From contig CM069602.1 of the NCBI GenBank assembly GCA_035771175.1, forward strand, positions 9,675,501 through 9,739,500: a stretch of DNA of 64,000 bases. Direction: 5' to 3'. Source of the stretch: Paratinospora sagittata (taxonomy: Eukaryota; Streptophyta; Magnoliopsida; Ranunculales; Menispermaceae). Numbering within the stretch: position 1 is the first letter of the stretch; the number at the start of each line of letters is the position of its first letter. The translations under genes and the position numbers were made by a program. The notes beneath the pieces were generated by a model. That model did no database searches and was not told the DNA's origin. It saw only the letters and a list, made by a program, of their open reading frames with translations. Of the stretch, positions 1-12,599 are shown one piece after another.

Positions 1-1700
1 TTCAGTTCTTTTAATTCTCTGACATTCTATTCATATATAATGTTGCATTGCATAGCATTATATCAAAGAGCTGGCCTTAAATACTAGCCCTCAGTATGCT
101 TACTTTATACTTAAACCGTAGTTATAGAAACAATATCGAATTATATTATTTTCTTTGTTTTCTTTTTAAAAGGAAAGTTTTGTTCTTTGGCACTTTGAAT
201 AGCCCTTGTGGTGTGCGCTATCAGATGGTGCAATCCATGTGTCTTGGCGTTTCCTTTCTTTGCTTGTTATGGCTTGAGTGATTTTAGGGAATTCATGTGC
301 AATTCAGAGTGGCAGCTGGTGGTGCAAGTGTGGAGAAGGGAAAAATGCTTCCTCATACTTGCTGCTTTGTATTGCCAGCCAGGTAAGGGTTACTTAAGTG
401 GTCATTCATTTGGGTGTAGATGTTACATTGGAAGTTGAGCTTGTTTCCATATTCAAGCAAATGTATCTATAATGTTGTCGGTGGTTTTATTTTTTTATAA
501 GATCCTGTGACCATTCGATGGGAATTTGTGAATTTTTATTCAATTTGGCTTGGGGGGATGTTTTTGTGGTGCTGCTTTATAAAAAACTTGTTTCTAACAG
601 GAAGGCATAGGAACTGCGCATTCCATGCTCTCTTGGCACTTTAACAATGGTTTTCATGCTCACGTAGCACATTCACAATAATTTTATCGGCTACACGACA
701 TTTATTATTCATTTTATATGGTTGGTTCATATTAAGCTTGTAAAATGCATAGGTCCAACTTTAGTACGTTTCCAAATTATCTGAAAGCGAATGTCAAGAT
801 GTACGTTTCCAAATTTAGATGGTTATATTGCCCGGTGGCCATCTTGGATAAGCCTAATTAATTCCATGAGCATGAGGTTCACTGTAGAATATTGATGAGA
901 GTATGCACCGAGGAACATGGAAACATTAAAGTACATGCATTGAAAGATGGATTCTTAAATATTCTACAAGGAAACAGTTGAGCCTCGCGATAAAAACTTT
1001 TATACCATGTGTGCTTGTCAAGGAACAGATATCTGTTTTTGGACGGGTACTAATTGTCCGTGGTTTGGCATCGCTACCCTTCTGTGAGGGGGAGGTTTCG
1101 TATAATGAACTCTATTCATTTTGCAAAAAGAGAATCAGAGTTCATGGATGCTAGGAACTACTCAATATTTGCCCGTGCTAGTTATTAGAATTTTTTTTTT
1201 ATTAATCCACCATCGCTAAATTGCACAAATTTTTTTTTTTTTTTTTGGTGGAACAAATTATAAAGTTTAGTACTTTAAAAATTGCATAAAATCTTCTATT
1301 AAATTTGATAAAAATATTATTACATCATCAGTACGTTTTAATTCTATTTAAAAATAATTTTATTAGATGTGATATTAAGTTTGGAAAGTCTGTTAGATTG
1401 AGTTGGTTTAAAATATTTGCAGTTGGTATACGACCAAAATGCAGACCAACCAACACAGTAGAACAACCGCGCATACAGCTAGTAGTAGATACCATTTCCC
1501 ATAATATAAATGTCCATGGCCAGACTTTCAGAAAAATAGCAGTACTTTGTGTTCCTAACAGAACAACAACATCCAAAAAAGATCAGAGAGAGAACTTGGT
1601 ATGCCGATATGCCATACGTCTGCTTTCACACGCTCGCTTAGTCTCATCAGAACAAAAGAGTAAGTGTAAACTAAATGTTACAACAAATACCAAGCCGTTT
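1..1700. other. Left-edge intergenic sequence, no gene recognised
   Basis: AT-rich sequence with poly-T runs near 1188 and 1230. Short open frames near 96-440 and 1305-1754 show no recognisable domain. Part of the right end is probably the 3'UTR of the endosulfine gene: the reverse strand carries AATAAA (TTTATT at 1703-1708) about 80 bases beyond its stop codon. Confidence 0.4.
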
Positions 1701-1783
1701 CTTTTATTGCTTTCCAGTGGAAGCAGTGATATGACTCGTTGCCAAGGCCCATGATGAGGCTTGAATTATTATTCCTCAAGCCG

Positions 1784-4700
1784 CTATTCCTCAGGACTGT
1801 TGGCATTGCTATTATTGCCACCATCTACAGCACAACCAATAGAATCATAAAACATGGTATGCAGAGAAAATTAAAGGTAAGTTATTTGGAAACAGGACTT
1901 ATCTACCACTACACAAAAATTACCTTCGTCTGCGTTTGCAGGAGCATAGGGTGATCGCCTGGAGCGAACTTGCTGATGAGTTGGCTGATAAAAGAAAACA
2001 GACAAACAAAAAAGATGTCAGGTCTACTGACATGTTTTAACTCCAGCATTTTTTTCACAATTACATTCCGAAAATGTGAATGTTCCATACAAAGGCCAAT
2101 CACTGCAAAATCTAATTGAAGTTACAATGCTTAGCGTACTATGATCTGCTACCTTTCACAATTATTTGCTCATGTTCCTAGTTATAAAGCAATGTTGGGG
2201 TCAAGGAACAACTGCTGCTCGTCTGATATGTCAGGGCGCAGCATAAGTATAACTAGATAATCACTGTTCTTAAAGAAAAGTAAAAGGAGTTGGCTGCTGT
2301 TTCATTTCAAATGCTGTTTACTTATAAGAATATAGTTGGTGTTTGGTAACTTAAATGAAAACTACCCTTTATTTACTTCAGTGGTCTATAAATAATTGTA
2401 TGGTTAATGGCAGAGGCCTAATTTACAAATATGGATTTACAAGATCCTGAACATAGGCAAGACTCAATAGTTAAGTAATTATCTAGACCTTGCTCGCACA
2501 TTTGGCATATTTCATACACTTCAATGAAATCACAAACAATCATGTGCATGGCATTTTGATTCTAATATTAATTTAAGTGTTTTGAGAAAAAATAAGAAAA
2601 TGTAAATAGAAAAAAAGAGCTCAGGTTGAGCCTAATGCTCAAATACAGTTTTTGTGAATGTTCAACATACCAGGGCTTCAGCCTCTAGGCTTTCGGCCAT
2701 CTCAAGGCGTGAACCTCTATCGAATTTCGATATTCTTTGTTATTTTAGAAGTAGACATAAATTTCCTTACTAACTCAATGCAAGTCAATTTTAACGTGGT
2801 TTGAATCTTATGATTGAAACCGTATGTCACAAAATTTAAAACATGTGCTCGAATTCTATGAATTTAAGCTTCCAAATGAATAGTAGGACTTGAGATTTGT
2901 ACCTCCTATTTTTCTTTTAACCTTGTATTTTCCATTCTTGCACATTTTCAAAGCTCTAGAAGAAGCTTTTGAATTGTTGTTCTGGTCACTTTAATACCAA
3001 AAAAATAAAAAATAAAGAGATTTTCCTTCTACTTTTTTTTTTTTTTTTTTTTTTTTGGAGGTCGGCGGGTATCAGGATTATCTTATTAGTCCCTTCGGAG
3101 CATGACCACAAACGCCCTTAGACACCGTTAGCCAATATATTGGTGGGTGGCATGAGTCCCACTCGAACTCTCTACCTCAGGATTGGGAGCACTTGCCTCT
3201 AACCACTGAACCAACCCACTATTGTCTAGAAAAAGAAAATGAGTTTCATTTGATAACAAAGAAGGGAATGATTAAAGGAAGGCTCTTTCCTTCATTTTGT
3301 CCCGTTGAGAGAGACATGAAACACGGTATATTAATATACCACACATTAAACACTTTTTGTATTAAACTCCAGTGTTAGGACATACATTATCTTTCCTGCA
3401 TCTTACAATTTACAATTTGATTCATGATTTTGATATTTATGATTTTTTTTTAGAAAATATAATGTTAATAGTTGGTTGTATAACCAACTCCATCACCAAA
3501 CTGCACTCTAAGGGAGGTATTAAACCTCTTCACTTGTTTATGAATTTTAACTCTTCTAGTCCTCTTTAAACCCTCAAATCCTTTTACACCAATACAAGTA
3601 AATTATTTTTGTTGCACATAACAAAAGTATTTCACTTGGCTTCCCTCAGCCAATTGTCATTAAGAATTTATTTTTTCAATTTGTTCTAGCCTCTTCACTT
3701 GTCTAGCTAAACATCCTAGTCTCAATCAAACTCATTTTGTGCATGTGTTATTTATTTGTTGCCCATAAGTTGATCCATATATCCTAATGATCTCATGTGC
3801 CTATTTGGAATAACTTTTGCTTATAGCTTTTTCTTTTTATATAAGTGTTTATAGAAAAACAACTGATGACATGTTTCGCAACCATGTATATAAGTGCTTT
3901 AAGTGTTGGATAGATGTTTGTTTCATTATTTACAAAGTGTTTTTCAATTGAAAAAAAAAAAAAACTAGATTAACCTTTAGCTTAATAAGACTATGGGCTC
4001 ATTTGGTACGACGATTGTGACAACTTTTTGACAATTTCCATCAAATGATTTGTATTTTAGCACATTTGACACTTGTAACTTATCCAAAAGTAAGCAAATA
4101 AATCATGATCTTGAAAAGTTGCCTCTTACCAACTTTTCAAAATAGCTTCGGCAATTAGAATTTTTCTACCGAAAATACCTGTATACATATACTCTCTCTA
4201 TATATATATATATATATAACTATTTAACATAATACTTTCGTAAAAATTATATATTTATACTATATATGATGAGAATACTTCTCCTTTTCACTGTGAAGCT
4301 TTTTTTTTATATTTATAAACACTGCTAGTAATACCTTTCTTAATATTAAAAAAATATTAATTCCAATATTGTATTGACAAATTAAAAAAAAGGTATTTTA
4401 GTCATAATTCAAACCAAAAGCTCAGTTCTGCCCCTCTTCCTATCTTTTCTCTACTGATCCAACTAACCACAACGTGATAGCCAATTGTTGTAATTGATCC
4501 TTCCAACGTATTCCATCTTCTACATTATTTCATTGCCACTCAGCCAATTTATTATTTGAAACACAAGAACCGACTTGATCAATAAACTCTATTACTCACT
4601 GGCATGTGCTCATCTACTAGTATATAACTATATATATATACAAAGGCGGGTGGGGCTCCCCTTAGGGGCAAAGCCCCCCAATAAATCCCCTTAGTGTCTT

Positions 4701-4941
4701 TGACACCCAATATCCTCTTTGATCACCTCTCTTCGTCAGTTGTCAAAGGCCCCAACTCGGATGGGGCTCCCATGGTTGACAACCTAAATGATGAGGCACT
4801 TTTTGCCCTAATCTCATGGAGGTCCCAAGCGGACAAACATTTAGACCAAATCCTTATTAATAAAGGCAATACCATATATTTTCTAAGAATTGATTGGGTT
4901 GCTAACATCGAACCTCTTATTGCTTGAGCAATATAGAATAG

Positions 4942-5005
<64 letters not shown>

Positions 5006-6740
5006 TATTAGGCTATAGGGCAATATAGTCTTTTTCTAAATAGTTAGATAAACATCTATCTCACACTAGAAGCACTTGTGGAACACGGTTGCCAAACATG
5101 TCATCAACTGCCTTTCTATAAGCACTTTTGCAAAAAGTAAAAGCTATAAGTAGAAGTTGTTTCAAATAGGCATTATATATATATCAAAGATATTTGGCAA
5201 GGCTATTTTCAGTAGAAAAATTCTAAGTGCAAAAGTTATTTTGAAAAGTTGGTAGGTGGCAACATTTCAAAATCACGATTTTATTTGCTTGTCTTTTGGA
5301 TAAGTAAACAGTGCCAAACACGTTAAATAACAACTTATGTGATAAAAACTGTTAAAAAGCTATCGCGGTCGCCATACCGAATGAGCTCTATGTCTATCTC
5401 CTTCTATTCTAGTTTTATTCATTAAGGGATCAAGACATCAAAAAGCACTTATGAATATCTTATTGAATATCTCCCAGCACTCAAAATTCTTTGAGCAATA
5501 TCTTCTTGAATATCTCCCTCCTTATAAATGAAGAAAAACGACTACCTTGCATAACAATCTAAATCACTCGCTAACTTGTTTTAGTTCAATTAACTTAAAA
5601 TATCTTGATTCTTGAGCATTCCTCCTATTCCCTCCTAAGTTCTAACATTGCATATAGCATAATTTGCATCTTTAATCAATACAATGCAATCCTCAAACAA
5701 ACTAAACCTAAAATTGCTCCTAAATTAAAGAATTATTAAAATGGGGAACAATGAAACTCAGTGCCGATGTGATGGTGATACCAAGGCAACTGAGGCCTAA
5801 GAATTTGAAAATGTGGTTCTATTTCCCATTATGGCCATTTCAAAATCAATATTTGTCATATCTATAGGAGTCATTACCTTATGTACATAAAACAAATTGA
5901 ACAGTAGAAATGGAACAAAAATTTGCCTTTAGAAGTACCTGCAATTTTGGCCGGAGGGCCTCTAGTGGTCCTTTAGGTTTTTCAACAGGTGCTCCTTGCT
6001 GTTGCATGTTACAAAAAAAGGAAAAAGGAAAAAAAAAAAAGAGCAGAAACCCAGCGCATTAGGCAACAAAAGGTTGACACATGATACAGGGAATTAGGGA
6101 AGGGCAACAATAACCAGATAAAGAAGAAAATAAAATAAAATAATCAGATAGGATAGATGTTACAAATGAGGCAGCATAAAGTACCTTTCCCAATGCCCAA
6201 TCAGCAGAGTCAAAGAAAGCACGTTCATGATCCTAGCAGCAAAAATATTCTATGTGGATGAGTTCACCATTCAAAACTAATTTCGACAAATGTCACTTAT
6301 TGCAGATGTTACCTTTGATATAAGTGGAGGCTTCTTTGGTAGTATTCCTCCATACTTCTTCTTGATTATAGCCTCCTACAAAAAGCATGAAAAGATAGCA
6401 CTATTTAACCAGAAGCCATTGAATTTCAATTATTCATTGACTGACACATCATAAACACCACAAATTTCTCCACCTTAAACAATCGAGCATTTTACAACCA
6501 ATGCATATAAAATAAATGGATTGACATATGATTAGAACAAGAAGAAGTAAACTGATTCAAATCCTATGAAAGCGTACAAAGCATGAGTAACAATACCTCC
6601 TCCTCAGGTGATGGCATGGTATTTTCTTCCTTTTCATCTGAATGCTCTGGCTCCTCGGATAATTCTCCACTAAACTGGTCCTTGGGACTATTCTCAGCAA
6701 GTTCTTTCTCTGCAGCAGCATCAGGAATTGTGCCTGACAT
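1784..6740 (-). CDS. Endosulfine/ARPP-19 family protein (putative PP2A inhibitor), six coding exons
   Basis: Coding exons in transcript order are 6597-6740, 6313-6375, 6185-6232, 5939-5998, 1924-1984 and 1784-1824. All junctions are GT..AG and the total is 417 nt, 138 residues. The N-terminus is acidic and disordered (residues 1-50). The family core follows: KKKYGGILPKKPPLISK (53-69), then FDSADW (76-81). In animals and yeast the serine of the equivalent FDS(G/A)DY motif is phosphorylated by Greatwall/Rim15 kinase, which turns the protein into an inhibitor of PP2A-B55 at mitotic entry or under nutrient stress. Here that residue is S78, with W81 in place of Tyr, as I remember for plant members. 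The C-terminus is basic and then Asn/Ser-rich. Start chosen: first ATG (6738-6740), a few bases after a 3' splice site. Intron 5 is about 3.9 kb and holds a SINE and inverted repeats. Exons and core motif are seen directly; the function is known only from the family. Confidence 0.9.
3033..3222 (-). mobile_element. tRNA-derived SINE in endosulfine intron 5
   Basis: On the minus strand the element starts with pol III box A-like sequence (TTGGTTCAGTGGTTAGAGGC, near 3199-3218), has a box B-like GAGTTCGAGTGGG (near 3158-3170), and ends in a poly-A tail (24 T's on the plus strand, 3033-3056). It closely matches the copy at 8800-8993. No clear target-site duplication is visible. It lies in the same direction as the host gene. 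Confidence 0.75.
3798..5390. repeat. Interlocked pair of long inverted repeats (MITE-like) in endosulfine intron 5
   Basis: Arm A (about 3798-3992, starting TGCCTATTTGGAATAACTT) has a reverse-complement partner A' at about 4999-5174. Arm B (about 3997-4175, starting GCTCATTTGGTACGACGA) has its partner B' at about 5190-5390. The order is A-B-spacer-A'-B', so the two pairs interlock rather than nest. Tips containing ATTTGG suit hAT-like MITEs. The spacer (4180-4998) holds a (TA)n run at 4945-5003 and a GC-richer stretch at 4640-4920 of unknown origin whose short open frame has no known domain. Confidence 0.6.
4945..5003. repeat. (TA)n microsatellite
   Basis: About 59 bases of uninterrupted TA dinucleotide, directly beside arm A' of the inverted-repeat cluster. 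Shorter (TA)n tracts occur at 4197-4217 and 15496-15525. Confidence 0.95.
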
Positions 6741-6746
6741 TTCGCT

Positions 6747-9700
6747 CCTGGTATAAAAACACAAGTCCATAAATAAAATGGTACAATGAATAAACTGTGA
6801 TGTCCATTGAGCTTATACACAGCATATGCATATAAAGCCCTCCTTTTCTATTACAAATAAGCTATAGCAATCACTTGGATTAATAAGGAGGCTCTCCATG
6901 GAAACTTTGGAATTTATTGTAACAAATATTTATTCTCCCTAGAAATTTTTTCCTTTAAATTATTGCCCACACCAAGTACTTCTTTTACTACTTTAATGGA
7001 AGTTCAAATACTGATGCAAAAGTGTGCCCATGTGAAAATTGTTTGGTGTCTGTTGTCGAAATGAAAATTTTTCACATGAAACAAGGCAAATTAATTTATT
7101 CCTTGAAAATATTTTTAGATATTATTACCGATGCAAGCATATAAAACTAGGTTCAGAAAAACTATTTAGAAATATATTCACAACAAAATGCCTGGAATTA
7201 CAAACATTTTTTAAATAAAAGCTACTAGAAGTAACTCTTGACGCAGAATTAGGAGAAGAGTATCAACAATCTGAGAACATCAAAGAACTTTTAGCAAGGG
7301 GATACCGTGTAGCATCCACCAACACTCAAGTCACCAAGTTAAGTAGAGAAAGAATCATAATAGGAAAATATGAGTTGACATTGTTTGGGTGTTCGTAAGT
7401 TGCCTTCGAAAGTTCTTAGATTGTTAGTGCCCAAAATCTTGCATTGGCATTGAACAACAAAACATCTGGAATTTTTTTTCAAAAAAAAAAAAACAATGGA
7501 ATGGTACTGATGTAAATTCATCGCAAAAGCAAGAACGAAAAATACCCAAAATGAATAACTAAACTCGTTTTCTAATCAATAGAATACTCAAAGAGAAAGA
7601 TAATTGATATATTGATTGATTGAATTGAATGACAATTTTCGTACTTGTTTAATGTCTAGTTGATGTGAATTTCATCACAGTAAATAATTAATTATTAATT
7701 ATTAATCAAATTTTAGGTTTTTGCCACTTTTCATCATCTTTTAGTAGCATTTTAACAATAAGTTATTGTTGCTTGTAATTATAATTATTAATCAAAATTT
7801 TTAAAAAATTCTTAAGTTAAATTTGTACTGTTATTAATATTCTTAAAAACATTTTACTAACAATCGTCAGTTAGTGTTTTTGGTTTTCTTGTTTAGATTT
7901 GGTCTTTGTGCTTGGTGTTTTTCTAGTACTCCTAAGAGGCTGGGGTCATTGCTTTTTGTAAGTTCTACTTTATCTGTACTTCTCACTTTCAATTAATATA
8001 ACATCTTTGTTTCCTCCTCTGGAAAAAAAAAAAAAAAAATCTACTATAAGAGGTGGGTAGGTAAGTAGGTTAGGAAAATGAAATCCAACTGTAACTCGCC
8101 ATTGTCAAGCAACTTTGATTCATTATTTGCTTAACATCATGACTTCTCCCTATATGCCTAGGAACTTGTGCTGCAGCAGAGCAGTTGAAGTCTACCAGCT
8201 AATTATGCTAAATTGATACAACTCCATACGGTTGGGTCTGATTTTTGTAAAAAATTAATTTGAATTTTTGAATTAGCTTGATTCATAACTTCAATTCGTA
8301 TTTTATAACTCAGGTAAAATAAAATCAAACAATATAACTACCAGGAGTCCAGGCCATCAAAAACATAATGAACAAATCATACAATACAAGTACATTGTAA
8401 TAAAAAAAAATGTCCTGTCTCCAAATAGCTGAAATAGCAAAGGAAGTCCTAGCAACCATCTTCAACCTCTATAGCAAGCATTGGAAAATTTTGCCCAACT
8501 ATGATATCCAATATAAGTACTTCTACAAAAGGAAGCACTTAATACTTATTGAGTCGTATGATCTGTTCATTAAGCTTTTGATGTCATGGTTATATGATTT
8601 TTTTATTATTTGAACAATAAGATTAAAATTAAGCTGGATATTGATCAATTCAAATTGGGGACTCGAATCATTTGTCACAAAAATCAAATCCAGTGGTATT
8701 AAATCACATAGAATCATTGGATTCAACATAACTGACCAATACAACTTTGATTGTATTGTTGCAACAGTTACTAGGCAATAAATGATAAGCCATGAATTTT
8801 TTTTTTTTTTTTTTTTGAGGTTAGCGGGTATCAAGATTCTTTGGTTACCTACTAATCCCTCCAGGGCACAACCACAAACACCGTTAGAACCATTGGCCAA
8901 CATATTGGTGGGTGGCATGAGTCATGATTCGAACTCTCCACCTCAGGGTCTGGGGCGCTTGCCCCCCAACCACTGAGCCAACCCACCGTTGGTTGATAAG
9001 CCATGAATTTAAATGTACTACAATCTTTAAACAAGTAGCAAAGCAATGCTTCCAGATATAAAAGCTTGTATGCATGTTATGTGTATGTATGTATCTTCTT
9101 GTCAAAATTAAAGATAAACAAACTAGTTATGGCTTGTAATGTTATGAACACGTGATCGGTGCATATACAAACTTGAAGTAACATTGCCCAAAAATTTAAT
9201 ATGGTCTGCAGTTCGCAAAAGAGGTACATTAATACTTACGGACTTTATTTTATATGTAAAGGTAAGCAAGGGCACAAGGGGCAAAAACATTAAAAAGAGA
9301 TAAACACAAACACACACGTATGTGTGTACAGGGTTGAGTGTAGAACATCATGAACACATTATGTGAGGGTATATCAGAAAGTGACATTCTAAGAAATGAT
9401 CAACACTTTACATTTGGAACAAAATACAACCTATGATAGATAATTTATACATAAAGGACAAACAACAAGTTCAAAGTTCAAACCATGTATCTTTTTTAGA
9501 TGCCAACTCTTTCAATAGTAAGTTCTGACAGTATTCTCCACACTTTCGCAAGGTTTTATTCAAAAACATATTAAGTGGAGGTTGAGGGCGGCAAAACGTA
9601 AAAGGACATGAATGTTTGAGATCACAAAGTGCGAGGGAACCCACACGTGTGTTTCCTCGAATGTCACAGGACCACAGACAATTGAATTTATCACTAATTT

Positions 9701-10530
9701 TTCTTGAGGTATTTAAAATATTAAAAATACTACACGCTTCAACATAAAGATCAACCAGTTAACTACATGAACATATCAGTTAGACTCTCACTAATCCACA
9801 AGCATGCATCCAGCTAACAGCCAAAAACTATTCTCTAAAAATACTAGAAAAAATCCATGCAACGAATCTAGCTAACCTATTAAATTGGGGAAAAAAAATA
9901 CATGCGCGCGCACGCACATATCAAATACACAGCAACTAACATCTGCAAACTAAACAAGTGATTAACCAACCACGTAGATATCCAATCAAATTAAACTCAT
10001 AGCCCCCAAAATTATCCAAGCCAACATCAGTTACTCGGATTACTTGGATCAAAACAAAATCAGCATAATAAAAGTTGCGATCCGACCACCGTAACAATAA
10101 AGAACCCCTTCCTCCGGCAACTACGCATGTGCAACAACTAATCAGTCTCACTAGCCCTAACTTTTCAATGCGGATCAACCTAACAAAATCTAACCAACAA
10201 ATTAATAACAGTTAAAGAAACTCGCTCTCGCAAATTCGCAATGACTCTCGGATATTGCACAAAATAGGATGAGCTGAAACCTCTATTCTTACAAACAATC
10301 TTCTCCATGGAAATTCGATAAACAAAATCGAAATGAAAATGAAAAAAAAAAAGGTGGAATCTCGTGAGATTTCATTACCTAAGAAGCTGCGAAGACGTGA
10401 ATCGATCAAACGGAACCGATCGTGATGGATCGATCAGCTTCTGATCCTCTCTATCGATCGTTTTTTTCAATCATGAGAAGGGAATCGAGATTTCCAATGA
10501 AAGCTAGGGCACAAAAACGAATCGACAAAG
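6747..10530 (-). promoter_or_regulatory. 5'UTR intron, non-coding first exon and promoter of the endosulfine gene
   Basis: On the minus strand a 3' splice site (AG at 6748-6749) lies just before the start ATG, and a matching 5' splice site (AG|GTAATG, exon edge 10379) lies 3.6 kb upstream. This implies a non-coding first exon from about 10379 to about 10530. A TATA-like CATAAAAAT lies at 10557-10565, about 30 bases beyond that. Long first introns in the 5'UTR are common in broadly expressed plant genes. The intron holds a SINE (8800-8993); apart from poly-A/T runs I see nothing else in 6760-8780 or 9011-10370. The exact start site is inferred. Confidence 0.6.
8800..8993 (-). mobile_element. 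tRNA-derived SINE with 17-bp target-site duplication
   Basis: Same family as 3033-3222. On the minus strand: box A-like GTTGGCTCAGTGGTTGG, box B-like GAGTTCGAATC, and a 3' poly-A tail (T run starting at 8800). It is flanked by a perfect 17-bp direct repeat (8783-8799 and 8994-9010), the expected product of LINE-mediated insertion. The perfect duplication suggests a fairly recent insertion. It sits in the 5'UTR intron of the endosulfine gene, in the sense direction. Confidence 0.88.
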
Positions 10531-10869
10531 AATGAAAATTGAAGATGAAGAATGGATTTTTATGCGTTTGGGTTTACACTTTGACCAACCGGGTTCACCG
10601 GTCCGACCGGAATGAATTGTTTGATCTTTTAAGAAAGGTGATCTGGTCCGGTAATAATAAATAAATACGAGCCCATGATACTATTGTTTGTAAAAAAATC
10701 TTAAAGAGTGGCTATCATCTTCACTTTTTTTTTTTTTTTTTTTGTACATATAAATTTGGGGAGCTTTCATTTTAAAATGATAAAGAAAAAATAATGTGTT
10801 TTAAAGAAAGAATGAAAAAAATTATAAATCATTGTCATTATATTATATATTTATATTTATATATATAAT

Positions 10870-11760
10870 AATGCTCCTTTAAATCCACTATTTTTAAGCA
10901 ATACAAATTGTGAATACGTCAGCATTCTTCATGTTCTCTCTAAAGAAACAAAAACATATGAATGGCATACCACCCTCTGTCTTTTTCCTCCTCACATGTT
11001 TGCGTAACGTTCTCCTAAATTTACTATTTTTAAGTTGTACAAATTGTGAATATGTCAACTAAAAACTCGTGGCAAACTACCCTCTTGTGTTTTTTCCTCC
11101 TCCCATGTTTAGGTATTATTTAAAATACTATATATAATAACGTTTCCCTAAATCCATTATTTTTAAGTTGTACAAATTGTGAATATGTCAACATCCTCCA
11201 TGTTCGCTCCCATTATTAAGAGAAACAAAAACTCGTGAATGACAAACCACCTATGTGTTTTTCTTTTTCTCATGTTTGGGTGTTATTTAAAATACTATAT
11301 ATAATAACGCTCCCCTAAATCCATTATTTTTAAGCTGTACAAATTGTGAATACGTCAACATCCTTCATGTTCTTTCCCATTGTTGAGAGAATAAAAACTA
11401 GTGAATGACACATACACCCTCCGTCTTTTTTCTCCTCGCATGTTTGAGTGTTATTTAAAATACTATATATAATAACGCTCCCCTAAATCTATTATTTTTA
11501 AGTCAACATCCTCCATGTTCTCTCTCATTCTTGAGAGAAACAAAAACTTGTGAATAGCATATCACCCTCTGTATTTTTCCTCTTCGCATGTTTGCGTAAC
11601 ACTCCCCTAAATCTACTATTTTTAAGTTGTACAAATTATGAATATGTCAACATCCTCCATGTTCTCTTTCATTGTTGAGAGAAACAAAAACTCGTGAATT
11701 ACATGTCACCCTCTACTTTTTTTTTTCCTCACATGTTTGCGTGTTATTTAAAATATAAAA
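10870..11760. repeat. Minisatellite array, about six units of 125-170 bp, left block
   Basis: Units share the core CCTAAATCNATTATTTTTAAG, then ACAAATTGTGAATATGTCAAC, then a CATGTTCTCTCCCATTGTTGAGAGAAAC segment with a small inverted repeat (CTCTC/GAGAG). Cores start near 10872, 11009, 11141, 11309, 11477 and 11600. Spacing is uneven (about 125-170 bp), so at least two unit lengths are mixed. The same repeat continues between and after the two peptide genes. 10565-10870 is AT-rich with no gene seen. Confidence 0.85.
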
Positions 11761-12113
11761 CTCCTTTCATGTCCTTAATCATTTATTTATTCAATACGTT
11801 CACGGGCCTAAATATAAGACATAAATAAAAGAAGAGTCATCTTGTCAACACATGTCAACAGTACATAAAAGTTGAAAAAATATAAGACATACCTTGAAAG
11901 CCTTAACTAAACTTTAGGAGCAAAGACCAAGCTAAACCTCTCATTCCTCTTCAATTACTCAATTGAATCCCTTCCATACACTCCTCTAAATCAACATATA
12001 TTAAACCACCACAAATCCTTCTTTCATTTTCACAACATTGAAACTAAAAGAAAATAAATTTAAAAAAAAAAAGAAGAAGAAGAAGTGAAAGCATAATAAT
12101 AAAGAAGAAGAAT

Positions 12114-12326
12114 ATGGCTTACAATAAGAAGGTGGCAACTGATTTGTTGTTGATCTCCATATTGGCGGTGATCTTTGCAGCAGCAAGTACTATCGTTGTT
12201 GTTGTAGCACAGGACCCATGCGTTCAGGCTTGCTTGCCGAGCTGCTTGAGCGTACCAGGCGCCACCGCTGAAAGCTGCGACCGCACTTGCAGGGATAGCT
12301 GTGTTCATGGCCCTCGGTCTAACTAG
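12114..12326 (+). CDS. Small secreted cysteine-rich peptide, copy 1
   Basis: 70-residue precursor. Residues 1-33 form a signal peptide: Asn/Lys-rich start, hydrophobic core LLLISILAVIFAAAS, likely cut before DPC. The mature part (about 37 residues) has exactly six cysteines, C36, C40, C44, C55, C59 and C63, giving CX3CX3C-X10-CX3CX3C, which would suit a disulfide-linked helical hairpin. Small pollen allergens of the Ole e 6 type and some thionin-like plant peptides show similar symmetric spacing; I recall that from memory and cannot assign a family. No intron is needed. A TATA-like TATATTAA lies at 11996-12003 and AATAAA at 12463-12468. Copy 2 lies 1164 bp downstream. Function unknown; extracellular signalling, pollen or defence roles are only guesses. 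Confidence 0.8.
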   Translation: MAYNKKVATDLLLISILAVIFAAASTIVVVVAQDPCVQACLPSCLSVPGATAESCDRTCRDSCVHGPRSN

Positions 12327-12599
12327 AACCCGTACTATGGCAGAGATTAGAGAGAATATGAGAAGCAAGATGATGACCAGCATGGAATATTGTTACTCTT
12401 TTTGACTTTTTTCTCTCCTTTTTTTCTTCATTTTTGAAATGGGTGATACCCACCAATCAATCAATAAAATAGATCATAGTTTCTCCCTCTGATGTTTTGA
12501 TTGTATATTTTTGGGTTACTATTCATAATTTTATATTATGTTATATATGATATTACATTTATATTACATAGCTTTTGTTATAAAATAAATGAAACAGGT

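Noticed and set aside
8523..8918. 131-residue minus-strand frame
   Set aside because: Runs through the SINE and its poly-A tail (poly-lysine stretch) into unrelated intron sequence; not a conserved product.
12060..12383. Minus-strand frames of 107 and 106 residues opposite the peptide genes (also 13227-13547)
   Set aside because: They mirror the duplicated peptide genes, contain low-complexity S/F-rich tails from the AGAAGA leader, and have no signal or domain. The plus-strand frame has a signal peptide and a conserved cysteine pattern.
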